A stretch of DNA of 64,000 nt from Cryptomeria japonica (lineage: Eukaryota; Streptophyta; Pinopsida; Cupressales; Cupressaceae). Below are positions 48,293 through 60,360 of the stretch, piece after piece. Every line of letters begins with the position of its first letter. The first letter of the stretch is position 1. Where the stretch lies: NCBI RefSeq assembly GCF_030272615.1, contig NC_081412.1, positions 683,714,583-683,778,582 on the forward strand. The letters are read 5' to 3'. The position numbers and the translations under genes are program-made. Below the pieces are notes generated by a model. That model worked only from the letters and a program-made list of their open reading frames with translations. It made no database searches and was not told the DNA's origin.

Positions 48293-50364
48293 GAAATCAT
48301 AGTATTTTGAACTTGATGTAGATGAGAAAATTGTTTCATGTTGTTGATGTGAGTTTGATTTTGATATCTTTGTTTGGATGTGGAAACTGATATCGAATTT
48401 GTTTTGCTTGTTGACAGGAGCGATTGGGTGTGGTTTAGTCATGGGAGAGATTTCTGAGACCGTGGACATTGATACCGCGGTTGTCGTAGGCCGATCTCGA
48501 TATCATTGAGAGATGCAGTTTGACTTCCCTTTTGGATATGCCTCGGTTCACTGTGAATTGGGGGCTATTGACAGCACTTGCAGAGAGGTGGCATAGCGAC
48601 ACGAACACCTTTCATTTTGCCACTGGAGAGATGACAGTCACCCCAGAGGACTGTTACAGGATCCTGCGCATTCCTGTAGTAGGTGCACTACTACCGTATG
48701 AGCAGTCGGAGGAGGGTGGTATAGAGGCACTACGCTGCATTTTCCATGATGATACAGTCTACGGCTATGAGATCCCATGGCAGGAGTTTTTAGACCTGGA
48801 TTATGCACCATTACCGTCAGTACTATCAGGGTTCATTGGTAGATTCCTTTGTCTTGATCGCAAGTCAAAGGGATTTTTTGTGGGATGGGGGCTGGTTTTA
48901 GAGGAGATGGTCACACAAGGATGGAGGTTTTCATGGGGATCAGCTATGCTGGCCCATCTATATAGGGGTCTTCATGAGGTGGTATACCTTGGTTATGGTA
49001 GTTTGTCAGCTGGCGTGACATTGTTACAGGTATGGTCTTGGAAGCACATTCCAGCTGCGAGGCCATTAGCAGATAGAGATAGGCTCGTTGGAGGAGCATA
49101 TGCTTATGGATACAAGGGTCTAGCTATCCAGCGTAAGCTGGAAAAACTAGAGCATTGGAAAAGAGTGCTAGATGATATTGATATGGTCACATGGCGACTG
49201 TATACAGGTTGTGAGGTGTGGGCGGAGGACGGGCTGGAGATGCCCTTTGTATTTATGACTAGATACCTGATCGAGAGGACCCGTTTTGTTATAGAGAGGT
49301 TTGTGGTGACCCAAGTTTTGAGACAGTTTGGGCGCCAGCAGGGTATTCCTCATGGAGCTTGCCTATATGCACGACAGAGGCAGGATGTAGCTGATTGGGT
49401 CCCGACCATTGTTAGCGCAGTGGCAGTGGAGGAGTTTGTCAGGTTGGTAGGGCAGATAGGGGATTATGTCCCAGAGATTCTAGATGTGGCCATGACTGAT
49501 GAGTTCGCTAGATTGTTTGCTGCACAGGCAGTGGCTAGGATATCGGATCCAAAGGATATGAGGCCAGCCTTTGATGATGATGAGGAGGAGGGAGATGAGG
49601 GAGACGATGGAGATGATGGAGACGATGGAGGAGGAGGACAAGGGAGAGGAGCCAGAGGGAGGCAGGGAGATAGAGGGAGGAGAGGGGATAGAGGTGTGGA
49701 GAGAGCGGTGAGACAGGCGGCGATAGACAGGGGGAGAGGTGGATTGGCTATTAAGCCCGGTGGAGAGGGGAGAGCGGGGGAGGTATTAGCTGTAGTGGGT
49801 GGCATGAATGAGGCTATGCGACCAGCACAGAGGAGGAGGATAGATGTACTCCCACCTCCAGCACCGAGGATAGGCAGAGTGGGAGGGGTTTCCCTAGCAT
49901 AGGTACCGCTACGGGTCCAGGTCCCTAGTCACATTGAGGATGCTCAGATTCAGACCCTACAGGTGACTGTATAGCAGCTGTAGGCACAAGTGTTGACATA
50001 TCAGTGGCAGATTGTGTAGTTGACTACTGAGCGAGATACGGAGATAGAGCGAAAGGGGCGAGCAGAGGAGCTGGTATCTAGTATGCAAAGAGCAGCGGTG
50101 AGTGGTTTGATGAGAGAGACCCTGAGAGAGCTGGCATTGAGAGCCTAGGAGGCGAAGTACTACTGGCAGCACTATGAGGCAGCGATACTTAGGGATCGTC
50201 AAGTACAAAGCTTTGCACAGTCAAGATCTAGTCGATCTCGAGATACTGGGTTGCGGTCTGAGAGCCAAGGTGTCATAGGGTCACCGAGACAGGACCCTCC
50301 TGGAGATCCAGGGGCGGGGACATCTGGAGCGAGACCATCTCCGTTAGGGGATAGTCATACTTGA

Positions 50365-51717
50365 GAGACGTGGTCTGTGTTGTATTTTTTATCATTGTAT
50401 TCTATGTATTGGACACAGTGTTGATACATTTTGTGCATTTTGATCATTTTTGAGAAATATATATATACGGCACCATTTTCTTTGATCATGTGGTGTGTTT
50501 ATATGGATGCATGTTATGTGGGATATTTCTTTACTTTATGATGATGCAATGCTTAAATGTATGATGCAGGATGTATGCTTTTCTATGTTGTGAGATTTAT
50601 TTTGAAAATGAGATGCATGATTTGATATGCTATGAGATGTATCGTGAAAATGAGATGTATGATAATGATATGCAATTATGTTAAAATGATATGCAATTAA
50701 TTGTAAAATGATATGTAGCTAATTGTAAAATGATATGCAACTAATTGTAAAATGATATGCAACTATGTTTTTGGAGCATCCTCATTCTGCATTTGCCATC
50801 CGATATAGCCATATGTTATTTGCTTTCTTTGTAGGTATCATCATTGAGCATTGATTTGTTTTAGGATATGTTGAAAATTTATACAAGCATAATGGTATAA
50901 TTGAACCATAATGACTTGAGAAAAATTTACATGATGTTTGATTTTGCAAGATAGCACAAGCGTCAAGGTATAATTAAACCAAGACGACCTGAGTGCGGAT
51001 TGCGTAAATAGACAAGATTAAATCATTTGTATGTGTGAAGTGGAATCATGCCTTCAGTGATATTCAATGTATCACGTCTCGAGGTAAGTTTGCACACAGT
51101 ACAAGCGATCGCCTCCTAGACAGAAGACAAAGAAAATATTGGAAGTTCCCCATGATCTCTAGCTTTAAAGCATTTAGTGAGAAAAGGAAAAGAATCCAAT
51201 AATTTAAAAAGTTCAAAATGCAAAAATAGTCAAGATTTTTTTATGCGATAATGCAACATTTTTTTTTATTTTTTTATTTTTTTATTTTTTTTTTTAATGA
51301 AGCGTAGTGTTGGTTGTTGGATGTCATGTTTTTGAGTTTTTGCAATAGTTGTGATGTCTTGAAATGTTCACAATTTTTGAACAATTTAATGCCCCTAGCT
51401 GAGTGCGCCTCTTGATATGTACAGTGATTTCCAAGCCATGGTGGAATGTGGTAAGAGGATATGTATGGATATCCCAGGATAGTGACTATGCTAAGTATGC
51501 CCTGGATGGATATGTACTAAGTGTCGGGTGATGGCCGATAATGTTTTTATGGATATAGATAAAATGGTATATATAGATAGATAGAGGAGTCATTTTTTCA
51601 CAAGAGCACCTGTTTACCAGGTTTTCACCATTTGTTTTTATTGTACCTTGTTTTTGCTTTTTTTCTAGATTTTTGATTTTTTTGATTGTTTTTGGCTTTT
51701 TCCGTGCACTAGGCTAC
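50365..51717. other. Spacer between convergent gene and integrase end
   Basis: Non-coding region where the two transcription units of element 5 face each other. It contains ATGATATGCA repeats and a T-rich tract (51253-51296). Terminators or poly(A) sites for both units should be here; none stands out. Confidence 0.5.
50683..50768 (+). repeat. 22-bp tandem repeat, four copies
   Basis: Units of AAAATGATATGCAACTAATT plus GT start at 50683, 50705, 50727 and 50749 with few changes. Confidence 0.9.
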
Positions 51718-52996
51718 TTAAGTATAGTACTTCTTCAGATGGATTTTGTTAGTTGGTTCGTCGAGCACATCTCCTTCTGAAGTTGTTAGCTGATAGGCAC
51801 CTGATCCATAGACTGATATGATGACATAGGGACCCAACCAATTAGGTTCAAATTTCCCTTTCTTTTCCCGATCTTGCTGATTTCTTGGATTTTCTTTGAG
51901 GACTAGGTCACCAACTTTGAAGTTTCTGGGAATGACCTTGTGATTGTAGCTTCTGCACATGCATTGCTGATATGCTTTGAGATGAGTGTAAGCATGTTGG
52001 TGTCTTTCATCTAATAGTTCAAGTTCTTGTAGTTGGTTAACTCGACATTCTTCATCTGGGATTAAACCTTTCAAAGAGACTCTGAGAGATGGGATTTCTA
52101 CCTCTAGGGGTAAAATGGCCTCTGATCCATATACCAATGAGTATGGTGTTGCTCCTATAGGTGTGCAGATGCTGGTTCTGTATGCCCAAAGTGCTGGATT
52201 GAGTTGTACGTGCCAATCTTTGCCTACATCATTCACTATTTTCTTTAGGATTTTCAAGATTGTCTTGTTGGATGCTTCTGCTTGACCATTGCCTTGCGGG
52301 TAGTATGGTGTAGAAAATCGATGTTGGATTTTGAAATTTTCACATAGTTCTTGTACATCTTGGTTTTTGAAAGGTTGTCCACTATCTGTGATGATCGAAC
52401 TTGGAATACCATAACTGCAGATCAGATAATTTAGGATAAAAGAGGCAATTTGTTTCCCAGTCACTGTGGTCATGGGAACTACTTCGATCCATTTGGTAAA
52501 GTATTCTATTGCAGTTATAATGAACTTGTGTCCATTTGAAGATGAAGGATGAATTTTGCCAACTAAGTCTAGTCCCCACTGATAAAAGGGCCAAGATGTT
52601 GTAAATGGATGCAGTTCCTGTGCTGGTGCATGTATCAGATTACCATGGATCTGGCATTTAGGACATTTCTTGGTGAAGTGGTATGAATCTTTCTCCATTG
52701 TAGGCCAGTAGTATCCCATTTGTAGAAGCTTTTTAGCAAGAGTAGTACCACTCGAATGTGTGCCACAAATACCTTCGTGAAGTTTTGTGTAAAGTAGAAT
52801 CAAAATCATTACGATCAAGGCAATGAAGAAGAGTACCATCTAGACCTTGACAATACAAAGTATCAGCGGTAAGGGTGTAACGGGCAACTTGTCGGATAAA
52901 GTTACATTTTTGGTTACGGGATTGGTCAATTGGTAAGATATTGTGCTTAAGGTAGTCGTATATTGGTCCATATAACGGAGAATTTGAACCAGTCAA
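51718..52996 (-). pseudogene. Integrase of Gypsy element 5
   Basis: HHCC zinc finger: HEGICGTHSSG, then GYYWPTMEKDSYHF and CPKCQIHGN. The catalytic core has the three acidic residues: WGLDLVGKI, IITDSGQPF and GQAEASNKT. The C-terminal part follows (NPALWAYRTSICTPIGATPYSLVYG; FKVGDLVLKENP; FEPNWLGPYVI) and ends KIHLKKYY near 51720. No chromodomain. The upstream piece at 52733-52996 is in a different frame, with a frameshift near 52790. The core is open for over 350 codons. Confidence 0.93.
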
Positions 52997-53194
52997 GGCA
53001 TAGATAACATGGGATTCAGAGTGATCATAGGCGGGGGAGAACAGTTACTCTACCAGGAACTCATAACAACTCTATTGCTCTGAAATTTGTAGTAATGAAG
53101 CAATTGTAGCCATTGCATCGACTACTTTGTTGTTCAATCTTGGTATCTGTTCGAAGGTGATATGCACAAAATACTGTTTGAAGTCATCCACCAT

Positions 53195-53999
53195 TCACTT
53201 GTAGGGTAGTAGCTTATCATCCTTTGTCTGATAGTTGTTGTTGATTTGATTGGCGACTAGTTGTGAGTCTCCATAGACTTTTAACTCTGTGATTTTCCAT
53301 TCTACGGCCATTTTGATGCCTATAACCAATGCCTCATATTCAGCCACATTATTTGTGCATGGAAACATAAGCCTATATGATCTTGGCATAGTGTGTCCTT
53401 CAGGAGTGATGAATAGAATGTCGGCACCTGAACCATGTTGTGTGTAGGATCCATCAAAGTATAGGGTCCATTGTTTGGTAGAAAGAGAAAGAACATCCCT
53501 GTCTAGAAATTCAATCTCCATGGTTTGTTTTCCTAGTAGCGGTGCTTCAGCCAGTTGATCTGCAATTGCTTATCCTTTGATGGCTCATCTTTCTATGTAT
53601 TGGATGTCAAATTCACGAAGAATCATGACCCATTTAGCCAATCGGCCTGTAAGAGCTGCCTTGCTGAGTAGATATTTGAGAGGATCAATCTTTGCGACTA
53701 GCTTAATGGTGTGTGCTAGCATATAATGTCGGAACTTTTGAGATCCAATGACCACTATTAGGCAAGCTTTTTCAATGAATGTATAGTTGAGTTCATAGCC
53801 ATTAAATGTCCTACTAATGTAATATATGGCTCATTTCTTTCCTTGTTGATCTTCTTGTGCCAATAGTGCCCCCAGCGATATATCTATTGTTGAGATATGT
53901 AGTATAAGAGGCTTTCCTACGACTGGTGGTACTAGAACTGGTGGATTCATCGGGTACTATTTGATTTGGCAAAAAGATTCTGCACACTTGGTCTCCCAT
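53195..53999 (-). pseudogene. RNase H region of Gypsy element 5
   Basis: WTLYFDGSYTQHGSGADILF carries the first catalytic Asp, NNVAEYEALVIGIKMA the Glu and LKVYGDSQLVANQIN the next Asp. The preceding connection region (LGALLAQEDQQGKK; YISRTFNGYELNY) is interrupted by TGA, TAA and TAG codons at 53570-53830. TGA at 53195 ends the frame. Confidence 0.88.
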
Positions 54000-54085
54000 C
54001 TGAATGGTACATTTTTGTGTAGCAAATGATTAAATGGTAGACTTTTATCTGCTAGTTGAGCGATGAATCTCCTGATTGATTGAAG

Positions 54086-55135
54086 TCATCCTTGTAGAGA
54101 TCTGAGTTGACTGATATTCTTTGGTGGTGGCATGTCCATAATGGCTTGTACCTTTGCTAAATCTACTTCAATACCTTTAGCTAAGACTATATAGCCTAGT
54201 AACTTGCCTGATGTAACCCCGAAGACACACTTCTTAGGGTTGAGCCTGACTTGGAATTTCTCCAATCGATCAAAGATCTTTGTTAGGATGTCGAGATGTT
54301 CTGCTCTGGTGAAGGATTTAGCTAGTAAATCATCCACATGGTCTTCCATAAATGTGTGCATCATGTCATGGAATATTGTTGTCATTTCTCTTTGATAAGT
54401 GGCCCCTGCATTCTTTAAGCCAAAAGGCATAACATTCCAACAGTATGTTCCCCAAGGACAGGTGAACATGGTTTTATCTTGATCTTCGGGAGCTATTTTG
54501 ATTTGATTATAGCCTGAGAAACCGTCCATTAGTGAGAGCATTGCATGGCCTGTTGTGAGATCTACAATTATGTCGATACTGGGCAAAGGAAAGTTGTCTT
54601 TCAGACAAGCTTTGTTGACGTCTCTGAAGTTAGTGCATATTCTGATACTATCATCTGGTTTTGATACTAGAACGATGTTGGAAATCCATTCTGCATAGTC
54701 AATGGGTCAGATGAATCTGACATCTAATAGTTTATTTAGTTTGGTTTTTACCATGAGTGCCACCTATGGGTTCATCTTCCGTAGCTTTTGCTTGACTAGT
54801 TTAACTCCTGTAGAAATGGACAAGTGATGCATGATTAAGTGTGGATCCACTTCGAGCATATCAACATATGACCAAGCAAAGTTAATTTGTTGTTCTTTAA
54901 AGAAAATGATGAATGCCGATCTTTCTTCCTCTGTCAGAGATTCTGCAAGGTGTATGTTTCTGGCTGCTTTTGTGGTACCAATGTTGATTGATTGAGTGGG
55001 CTCAATTAATATGGGTGATCGCTCATGAAAGTGTTTAGGAAGAGTGTCAAGTCTCCCATCATTAGGTGCCTTAAAAAGGTTTTCACCCTCAGATGTGTCC
55101 TTTATTTTTACTTTTTTGTGATCCAAAGCTGCCAT
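54086..55135 (-). pseudogene. Reverse transcriptase of Gypsy element 5
   Basis: SFAWSYVDM-type lead (INFAWSYVDMLEVDP), then MNPxVALMVKTKLNKLLDVRF, YAEWISNIVLVSKPDDSIR, LPSIDIIVDLTTGHAMLSLMD, GYNQIKIAPEDQDKTMF and WNVMPFGLKNAGATYQR. The polymerase box is DHVDDLLAKS near 54329-54343, where YVDD is usual: the Asp pair is kept and Tyr is His. LNPKKCVFGVTSGKLLGYIV follows. Stops at about 54764 (TAG) and 54704 (TGA) sit on family Gln and Arg positions. Confidence 0.92.
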
Positions 55136-55279
55136 TGACTGGTTTTCAGCATCAGATCCTTTATTTGGTTTATTTTTGTGACTGAGAGACTTGGCACTCC
55201 TTGATTGACAGACATCATTATTTTGTTCACTGGTAGAGCCTGTTTCTGGATTTATGGTACATAGGTAATAGATAATAGA

Positions 55280-56491
55280 TTAATCATCTGGGAAAATTGG
55301 TATATCATGGGTTTTAGGTTCATCCCAGTTGATGAGGTCAGGAAAGACAAGCAGTAAGGAATTGTTGGGTGGATCAAGCTCTGCTACTGTAAGTGTTAGG
55401 ACAGAGTTTTCATCGTGATTGTTTTTGGTTTTAAAGAAGTCCAGGATTTCGTTGAGGTCTTCGATGGTATTATCTTCCGCATAGACTTGTTCATAATGTT
55501 TCTGTTCGCTTTCCTTAGTATCATAGATATTTTGTGGTCCAAATTCAAGAGGTCTATCTTCTGCGTTATGTTCTTCTTGAGAAAAGGATATAGAATCAGT
55601 ATCATTAGGGATATCTATAGTAGCATTGGAGCAGGTACCCCATTCATATTCATTGGAATCTGTCTCCGAGGCCTCATCCCAGATTCTATCAGTGCTGTAA
55701 ACAGGTATGTTGTATGGTGAAAACAAATCTTTGATGATGGATACCATTTTGATAGTTTTTGTTGATTTTGTGTTAGATCCGTCTTCTACTTTCTAGATTT
55801 GTTCATAGACTATGCTTCCTCGGGGAGGAATAATGGTATTTGGAGATGACTTGATTTGTTCTTGAGGCATTGGTGTTTGAATATGAGCTACTACTGCAGA
55901 TATGGCCTTCTTATGACTTAGAAGCTTTCCCTGATGTAACTTTTGATCTTGACGTTCCCGTGCCCTACGGATTGTTTCTGCTGATTCAAAGAGTGCTTCC
56001 TGTCAGGATTCTTCTTTGTACTTCTTCTTTACTTTCCATTGAGGTTTGGCAATTATGCTGGGCAACTTTTTCAATAGGAAAGTGAGCTTAGAACCCAATC
56101 CTGCTTTGTTTCTACTAGGTTGTGAAGGAAGATCTATAGGTTCAGTGACTCCTTCTTTGCGTTTCCCAATAGGTCCTTTACCATCATATCCCATTTGCTG
56201 CATGATTAAGTATCCTATTCCATACAGGTGTGTTGGTAGAACAATGTCTAGAGTGGTTGCTCTATTATCTTCTTCCTCATCTTTGTATAACTAGCTAAGA
56301 ACATCCTTGTCTTCTGATTCATGTGCTAGAGTACCCAATTGGATGAAGGTACCATCAAATTTGGTGATGGGCTGAGTGGCTAGATGTGTTGATGTAGTAG
56401 GCAATCCATGAGATCTAGGTGATGTTGGTAATTTGGCCAAACATAAAGGCTCCAAAGAGTATTCTCCCATACCTTGGTCTTTGATTTGCAT
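55280..56491 (-). pseudogene. Protease-RT linker of element 5 with G-patch-like module
   Basis: Continues the protease frame with one TAG at 56291. MQQMGYDGKGPIGKRKEG and SRNKAGLGSKLTF (56050-56203) match a G-patch, a short glycine-rich RNA-binding module found after the protease in some plant Gypsy elements. An acidic, low-complexity linker (55280-55747) follows. It would be cleaved from the polyprotein; its role here is inferred from the module only. Confidence 0.6.
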
Positions 56492-56533
56492 TTTCTGCTT
56501 GAAGTCTCCAAATAAGGAGTTGGGCTTTGCTGT

Positions 56534-57934
56534 TTATAGATCTAATGTCAAAGATCGTTGTTTTTCTCTATTCTGAGGAACCAAACTGTCTTGGGCTACC
56601 CCCATTGTGTTGCAATGTTGAAATGGATTGTGATCAGCTGATATGGAGATTTCTTGTCCATCATAAGGAAATTTGACACACTGATGATACGTAGAAGGTA
56701 CTGCTTCCATTTCATGTATCCAGGGTTGCCCTAACAAAATATTGTAGGTGAGATCTATGTCTAAGACATGACATATAGTATCTTTTTGCACTGGTCCCAC
56801 TTGAATAGGTAATATCACAATTCCTTGAGAGGACCTTTCTTCATCATCATATGCTTTTATGGTAATCTTCTTGCAGGGATCAATAGACTCTTCTGAGAAG
56901 CCTAATGCACAGATAAGCTTTAAAGTACATATATTAAGTCCGGCTCCTCCATCTATTAAGACTCTTTTTAATCGATGTTTGCAGACAATGACTTGAATAT
57001 GGAGAGGAGTATTATGCAGATGACTCAAGAAAGTATTGTCATGCTCTGAGAAGGTGAGGTTATGAGGTCCTGTCATATTGGCGACCATGGCTAGAAATCT
57101 ATCTGCATCTAGATTTTGAGGTACATTGGTTTCCAATAGCGCTTGTTCCAATATGTCTTTGTGCTTTGGTGATAGTTTCAACAAATCTAGTATAGATATC
57201 TGAGCTGGAGTTTTGCGTAGTTGGCTAACCAAGTCATATTGGATTTTTGGTGTAGTAGTTGTAGGTGCAGTATGTCCTTTCAAGACATATTTTTGAGTTC
57301 GGGTTGTTACATTGACAGATTCATGATCATGCCAATCTCGAATGGTGATGACATTTACTTGATGATCTTCAGCTAATATGTGGCTGATGGTGTTGTTGTA
57401 GATATGATTGATACGAGCTCCACATGTATCATCCGAGGTTGAGGCGCCATCTTTGTTGTAATTTGGGAGAGGATTTTTAAAGGCTCTGTGATCACCATTT
57501 GTTTTGAGACCATCTACCGTTAAGTCACCTTGATCAATCATGTCCTGTACCATGTGTTTCAATCTCATGCAACCGTTCATTCTATGACCCTTGTTACGAT
57601 GGAAATCACAATAGTGTGAATCATTCCACCAAGGTGGTTTGATTTGGGGTTCATAGTTGCTAATTGGAGGCAAAGAAAGAATCTTGTTTGCCAAAAGTTC
57701 TCTAAATGTTGATTCTAATGATTGCCCTAGTGGTGTGAAGATACACTTTTGGAAATTATTCGTGTTGTTGCGTGAATTGTTGTTAGGTCCTGGATTCATG
57801 TTTTTGCTTTGAGTATCATTGGTGTTGTTTGTGTTGAGTTGTCCCTGATTGGTATTTGGTGCATATGTGTTAGCATTTGGATTAGCATTTTTAGGATTTT
57901 TCACATTTTGAGGATTTTCGGATAATGCAAGCAC
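56534..57934 (-). pseudogene. gag C-terminus and protease of Gypsy element 5
   Basis: 466 open codons. An Asn-rich spacer is followed by a CHHC-type knuckle (CDFHRNKGHRMNGC, about 57570-57612) and a linker (YDLVSQLRKTPAQISILDLL). The aspartic protease follows, with active site LIDGGAGLNIC near 56951 and ILLGQPWIHEMEAVPSTYHQ downstream. Asp-Gly-Gly is usual for plant Gypsy. TAA at 56534 ends the frame. Confidence 0.9.
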
Positions 57935-57997
57935 TGGTTGCTTAGATTTGGGATCATATGATTCATTGTTGCCTTCGTTTTTGTTTCGAGTCCAAAA

Positions 57998-59173
57998 TCA
58001 AGATTTGTCAAGGTTGGTGTTGTTCTGATTATTGTAGTTTGATGAGTTTGTTCCTTCCTTGTAGAATTTGAGTGTTCCCTTTTTGACACATGCTTCCTCT
58101 ACTTGAATGCCATTTTCAATCAATTTAGTGAACGATGGTATGCATTGAAGTTTTAGTCTGTAACTCATTTCACCATTCAAGTTATCGATGAAGATTTCCA
58201 TTTTCTCCTTTTCGGGAATATCTCGAGGATATCGTGATACCATACGTCGCCAGCATTGAAGGAACATCATGAATGTTTCATTGTTCTTTTGTTTGGTGTT
58301 ACAAACATCTAGCATGGTTATGGCATGTTGAATTTTATAGGAATATTGGGTTATGAATTTGTTAACTAATTCATCAAATGATCTGACAGGTGGTGTAATT
58401 TTGGATAGCCATTCCATTGTTTGTCCTCTCGGGCTTCCTGGGAATAACCTCATTAGATAGGTGTCATCATGAGCAAATTCAAGGCTCATTGTGCAAAATT
58501 ATTGAACATGATCCTGGGGATCACTTTTCCCATCATATTTATCAAATTTGGGAACATCTGAGTTTGGAGGAAAAGGCACCATGTTCAATCTTCTGTCAAA
58601 TGGATAAGGACAGATTTCGTTTAAAGAGTACCGCACTATTGTCCCTTGTTGCATATCTTGTTTTTGTCTTTGTAACATTTGCATTTGTTGAGTAAGAGCA
58701 ACCAAAGGCACATTATCTTGCCAAGGGAAAAGTTCTTCCCTCCTATTTGTTCTCAGCTGAAAAGGTGTGGTAAATGGTATATTTTTCTCTGGAGTTTCTA
58801 GCTCAGGTATATGCATTTCTGGTATACGTTGTTCTAGAATATGTTGCTGAGGTATGTGAGTTTCTTCTTCTCTTTGTTGTTCTTGATATGCATATTGTCG
58901 AGATCCGGTTTGAAAGATGCTTGTGTCTAAATCTCCGGGAAGTTTAACGCCTTTACTTGTGAGCATGAGTAGATACTTTTCTTTATCATTTTCTATAAGC
59001 CTTTCTACAAGCTTTTGGAATGAAGGTTTTTCCTGACATTCTTGAAGAAGTGCTTTAGAAATTTCAGTCTCTTCCAAGTGTGGAACTTCAAAAGGATTTG
59101 ACAACCTTTGATTCATACTAGACTCGGTGTGCATCTCGCTTTGTTGGTTTCTTTGAGAGCGAGTAATAGGCAT
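57998..59173 (-). pseudogene. gag of Gypsy element 5
   Basis: The likely start is ATG at 59173 (MPITRSQRNQQSEM); the open frame extends further upstream but without gag similarity. A Gln/Glu-rich N-terminal arm leads to FPPNSDVPKFDKYDGKSDPQDHVQ, then TAA at 58499-58501. The retrotransposon gag domain follows (FAHDDTYLMRLFPGS; SFDELVNKFITQY; FLQCWRRMVSR). TGA at 57998 separates it from the knuckle region. Both stops fit CAA-to-TAA and CGA-to-TGA. Confidence 0.9.
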
Positions 59174-60029
59174 TTTAGTATAAATTTTCAGTGACAAAGG
59201 GGACAAAATCCACTTCGATGTGTTGTTTAGGGGTGGGTGGTTCTGGTCAAGATGTGTTATAAGTGATACACTCGTCGGGCAAGAATGCTGGATTGATTTT
59301 TCCTCCACGGTTTATGATTTGATTAAAAACAGACTTTTGACAGTAGGCTCTTGTCTTCAAGGGTTCTTTGTCAAATTCGTTGGATTTGTTTTGGATATAC
59401 CATTTGACATGATGAAGGAATACTCGATGAGATTTGAAGAGTTGACGATTGATGTATAAAAACTTATTTCTCTTGATGAACTTGGAAAAACTAGGTTGTT
59501 GTTTCTTCAACGTGATGTTACGATAAAGGTTCTTTCTTCTCAAAATATGGGGATTAGTCATGCATGAGTGATCAATGGTTTCCTTTGATTTGTTTGGATT
59601 CAATTGATCTTGTTTGAAAATTTTCAAATCTTACTCTATCAAAGTGAAGGTTTAGATGCCCCTTCACGACAAAGCGTGTCAAATGATATGGATAAAAGCC
59701 TCCCGATATGGAAACTTGATTTGACAATTTAAAAACTTTAAACAAGTGTTTTGAGATAAAAATCCGTAAGATGGTAAAGGATTCTGTTGATACTGATGAT
59801 AAGGTTTCTGGATTATGATAAGAGAGACATGTTTTATCACGCGATTCATTTAAGATTTTGACAATGTTTGTTTTAACAAAAATTTAGCTCAAGAAATAGT
59901 CTTAACGGTTTGTTTTCGCTACTCTGTTTTGATGAAAATTGTTGTTGGTAATGAGAGGCCTTTGAAAATGTTTTCAAATCTTTTTAAATTCCTCACAGTC
60001 TTGCTCTTTATTTTTATGTTTTAGATCAT

Positions 60030-60360
60030 GCGCTAAAACAGAGACTACATGCGCTACCAAAATTACTCCACGCGCTAAAATAATGACCGCACGCGCTAGG
60101 CTGCCCCCAGACACGCGCTAAAGTTTTGACTGTTCCAAAATTGTTTTCTATCTGTTTGAAAAAGATATGTGCTAGCTTGGGCCTATAACGCACTAATTTT
60201 TTAACTTTATGTGTTAATTTTTGGTTTCCACGCGCTAGGTTGTTTCTTCCACGCCCTAGACTATTTTTGTGATGCGCTAAAAGATGTGACACTGTTTTGA
60301 TTCTAAGCTAAAATGCTACTGTTTGGTCTCAACATGCTAACTTGATGTTTAGATGCGCTA
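60030..60360 (-). repeat. TAGCGC motif array B
   Basis: Eight exact GCGCTA words on the + strand (TAGCGC on the - strand), often as ACGCGCTA or ATGCGCTA, plus GTGCTA and GCACTA variants. It lies in the leader, 0.9-1.2 kb upstream of the gag ATG, reading TAGCGC in the gag direction. Confidence 0.9.

Larger units (their letters stand above)
47307..50364 (+). pseudogene. Plant-mobile-domain-like gene, convergent to gag-pol
   Basis: Probable two-exon gene. Exon 1 is 47307-47381 (MPIPYHRHCF) with donor GTAAGT at 47382. Acceptor TTGACAG ends at 48417, and exon 2 runs in the matching frame to TGA at 50362-50364. The core (48520-49560) has VNWGLLTALAERW, TFHFATGEMTVTPEDCYRIL, GRFLCLD and LQVWSWKHIPAARP, typical of the plant mobile domain (PF10536, as in MAIN/MAIL1). 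An Asp/Glu tract, an Arg-Gly-rich segment and a Gln-rich coiled coil follow. 460 codons are uninterrupted, although eight in-frame stops occur elsewhere in the gene. All eight are TAG: 47355, 48436, 48487, 49900, 49972, 49981, 50017 and 50146. GC content is clearly higher than around it. Mobile-domain proteins of hosts act in silencing and genome stability; the role here is unknown. Confidence 0.75.

Noticed and set aside
47307-50364. TAG reassigned to Gln instead of decay
   Set aside because: Other elements here also carry TAA, TGA and frameshifts, and nuclear plant genomes use the standard code. Methylation-driven C-to-T change explains all the TAGs.
51718-51760. Chromodomain after integrase of element 5
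   Set aside because: The frame ends soon after the integrase C-terminal motif, with no chromodomain-like residues.
59174-59308. Gag start at 59308
   Set aside because: The extra 45 residues show no gag similarity; MPITRSQ at 59173 is the likelier start.
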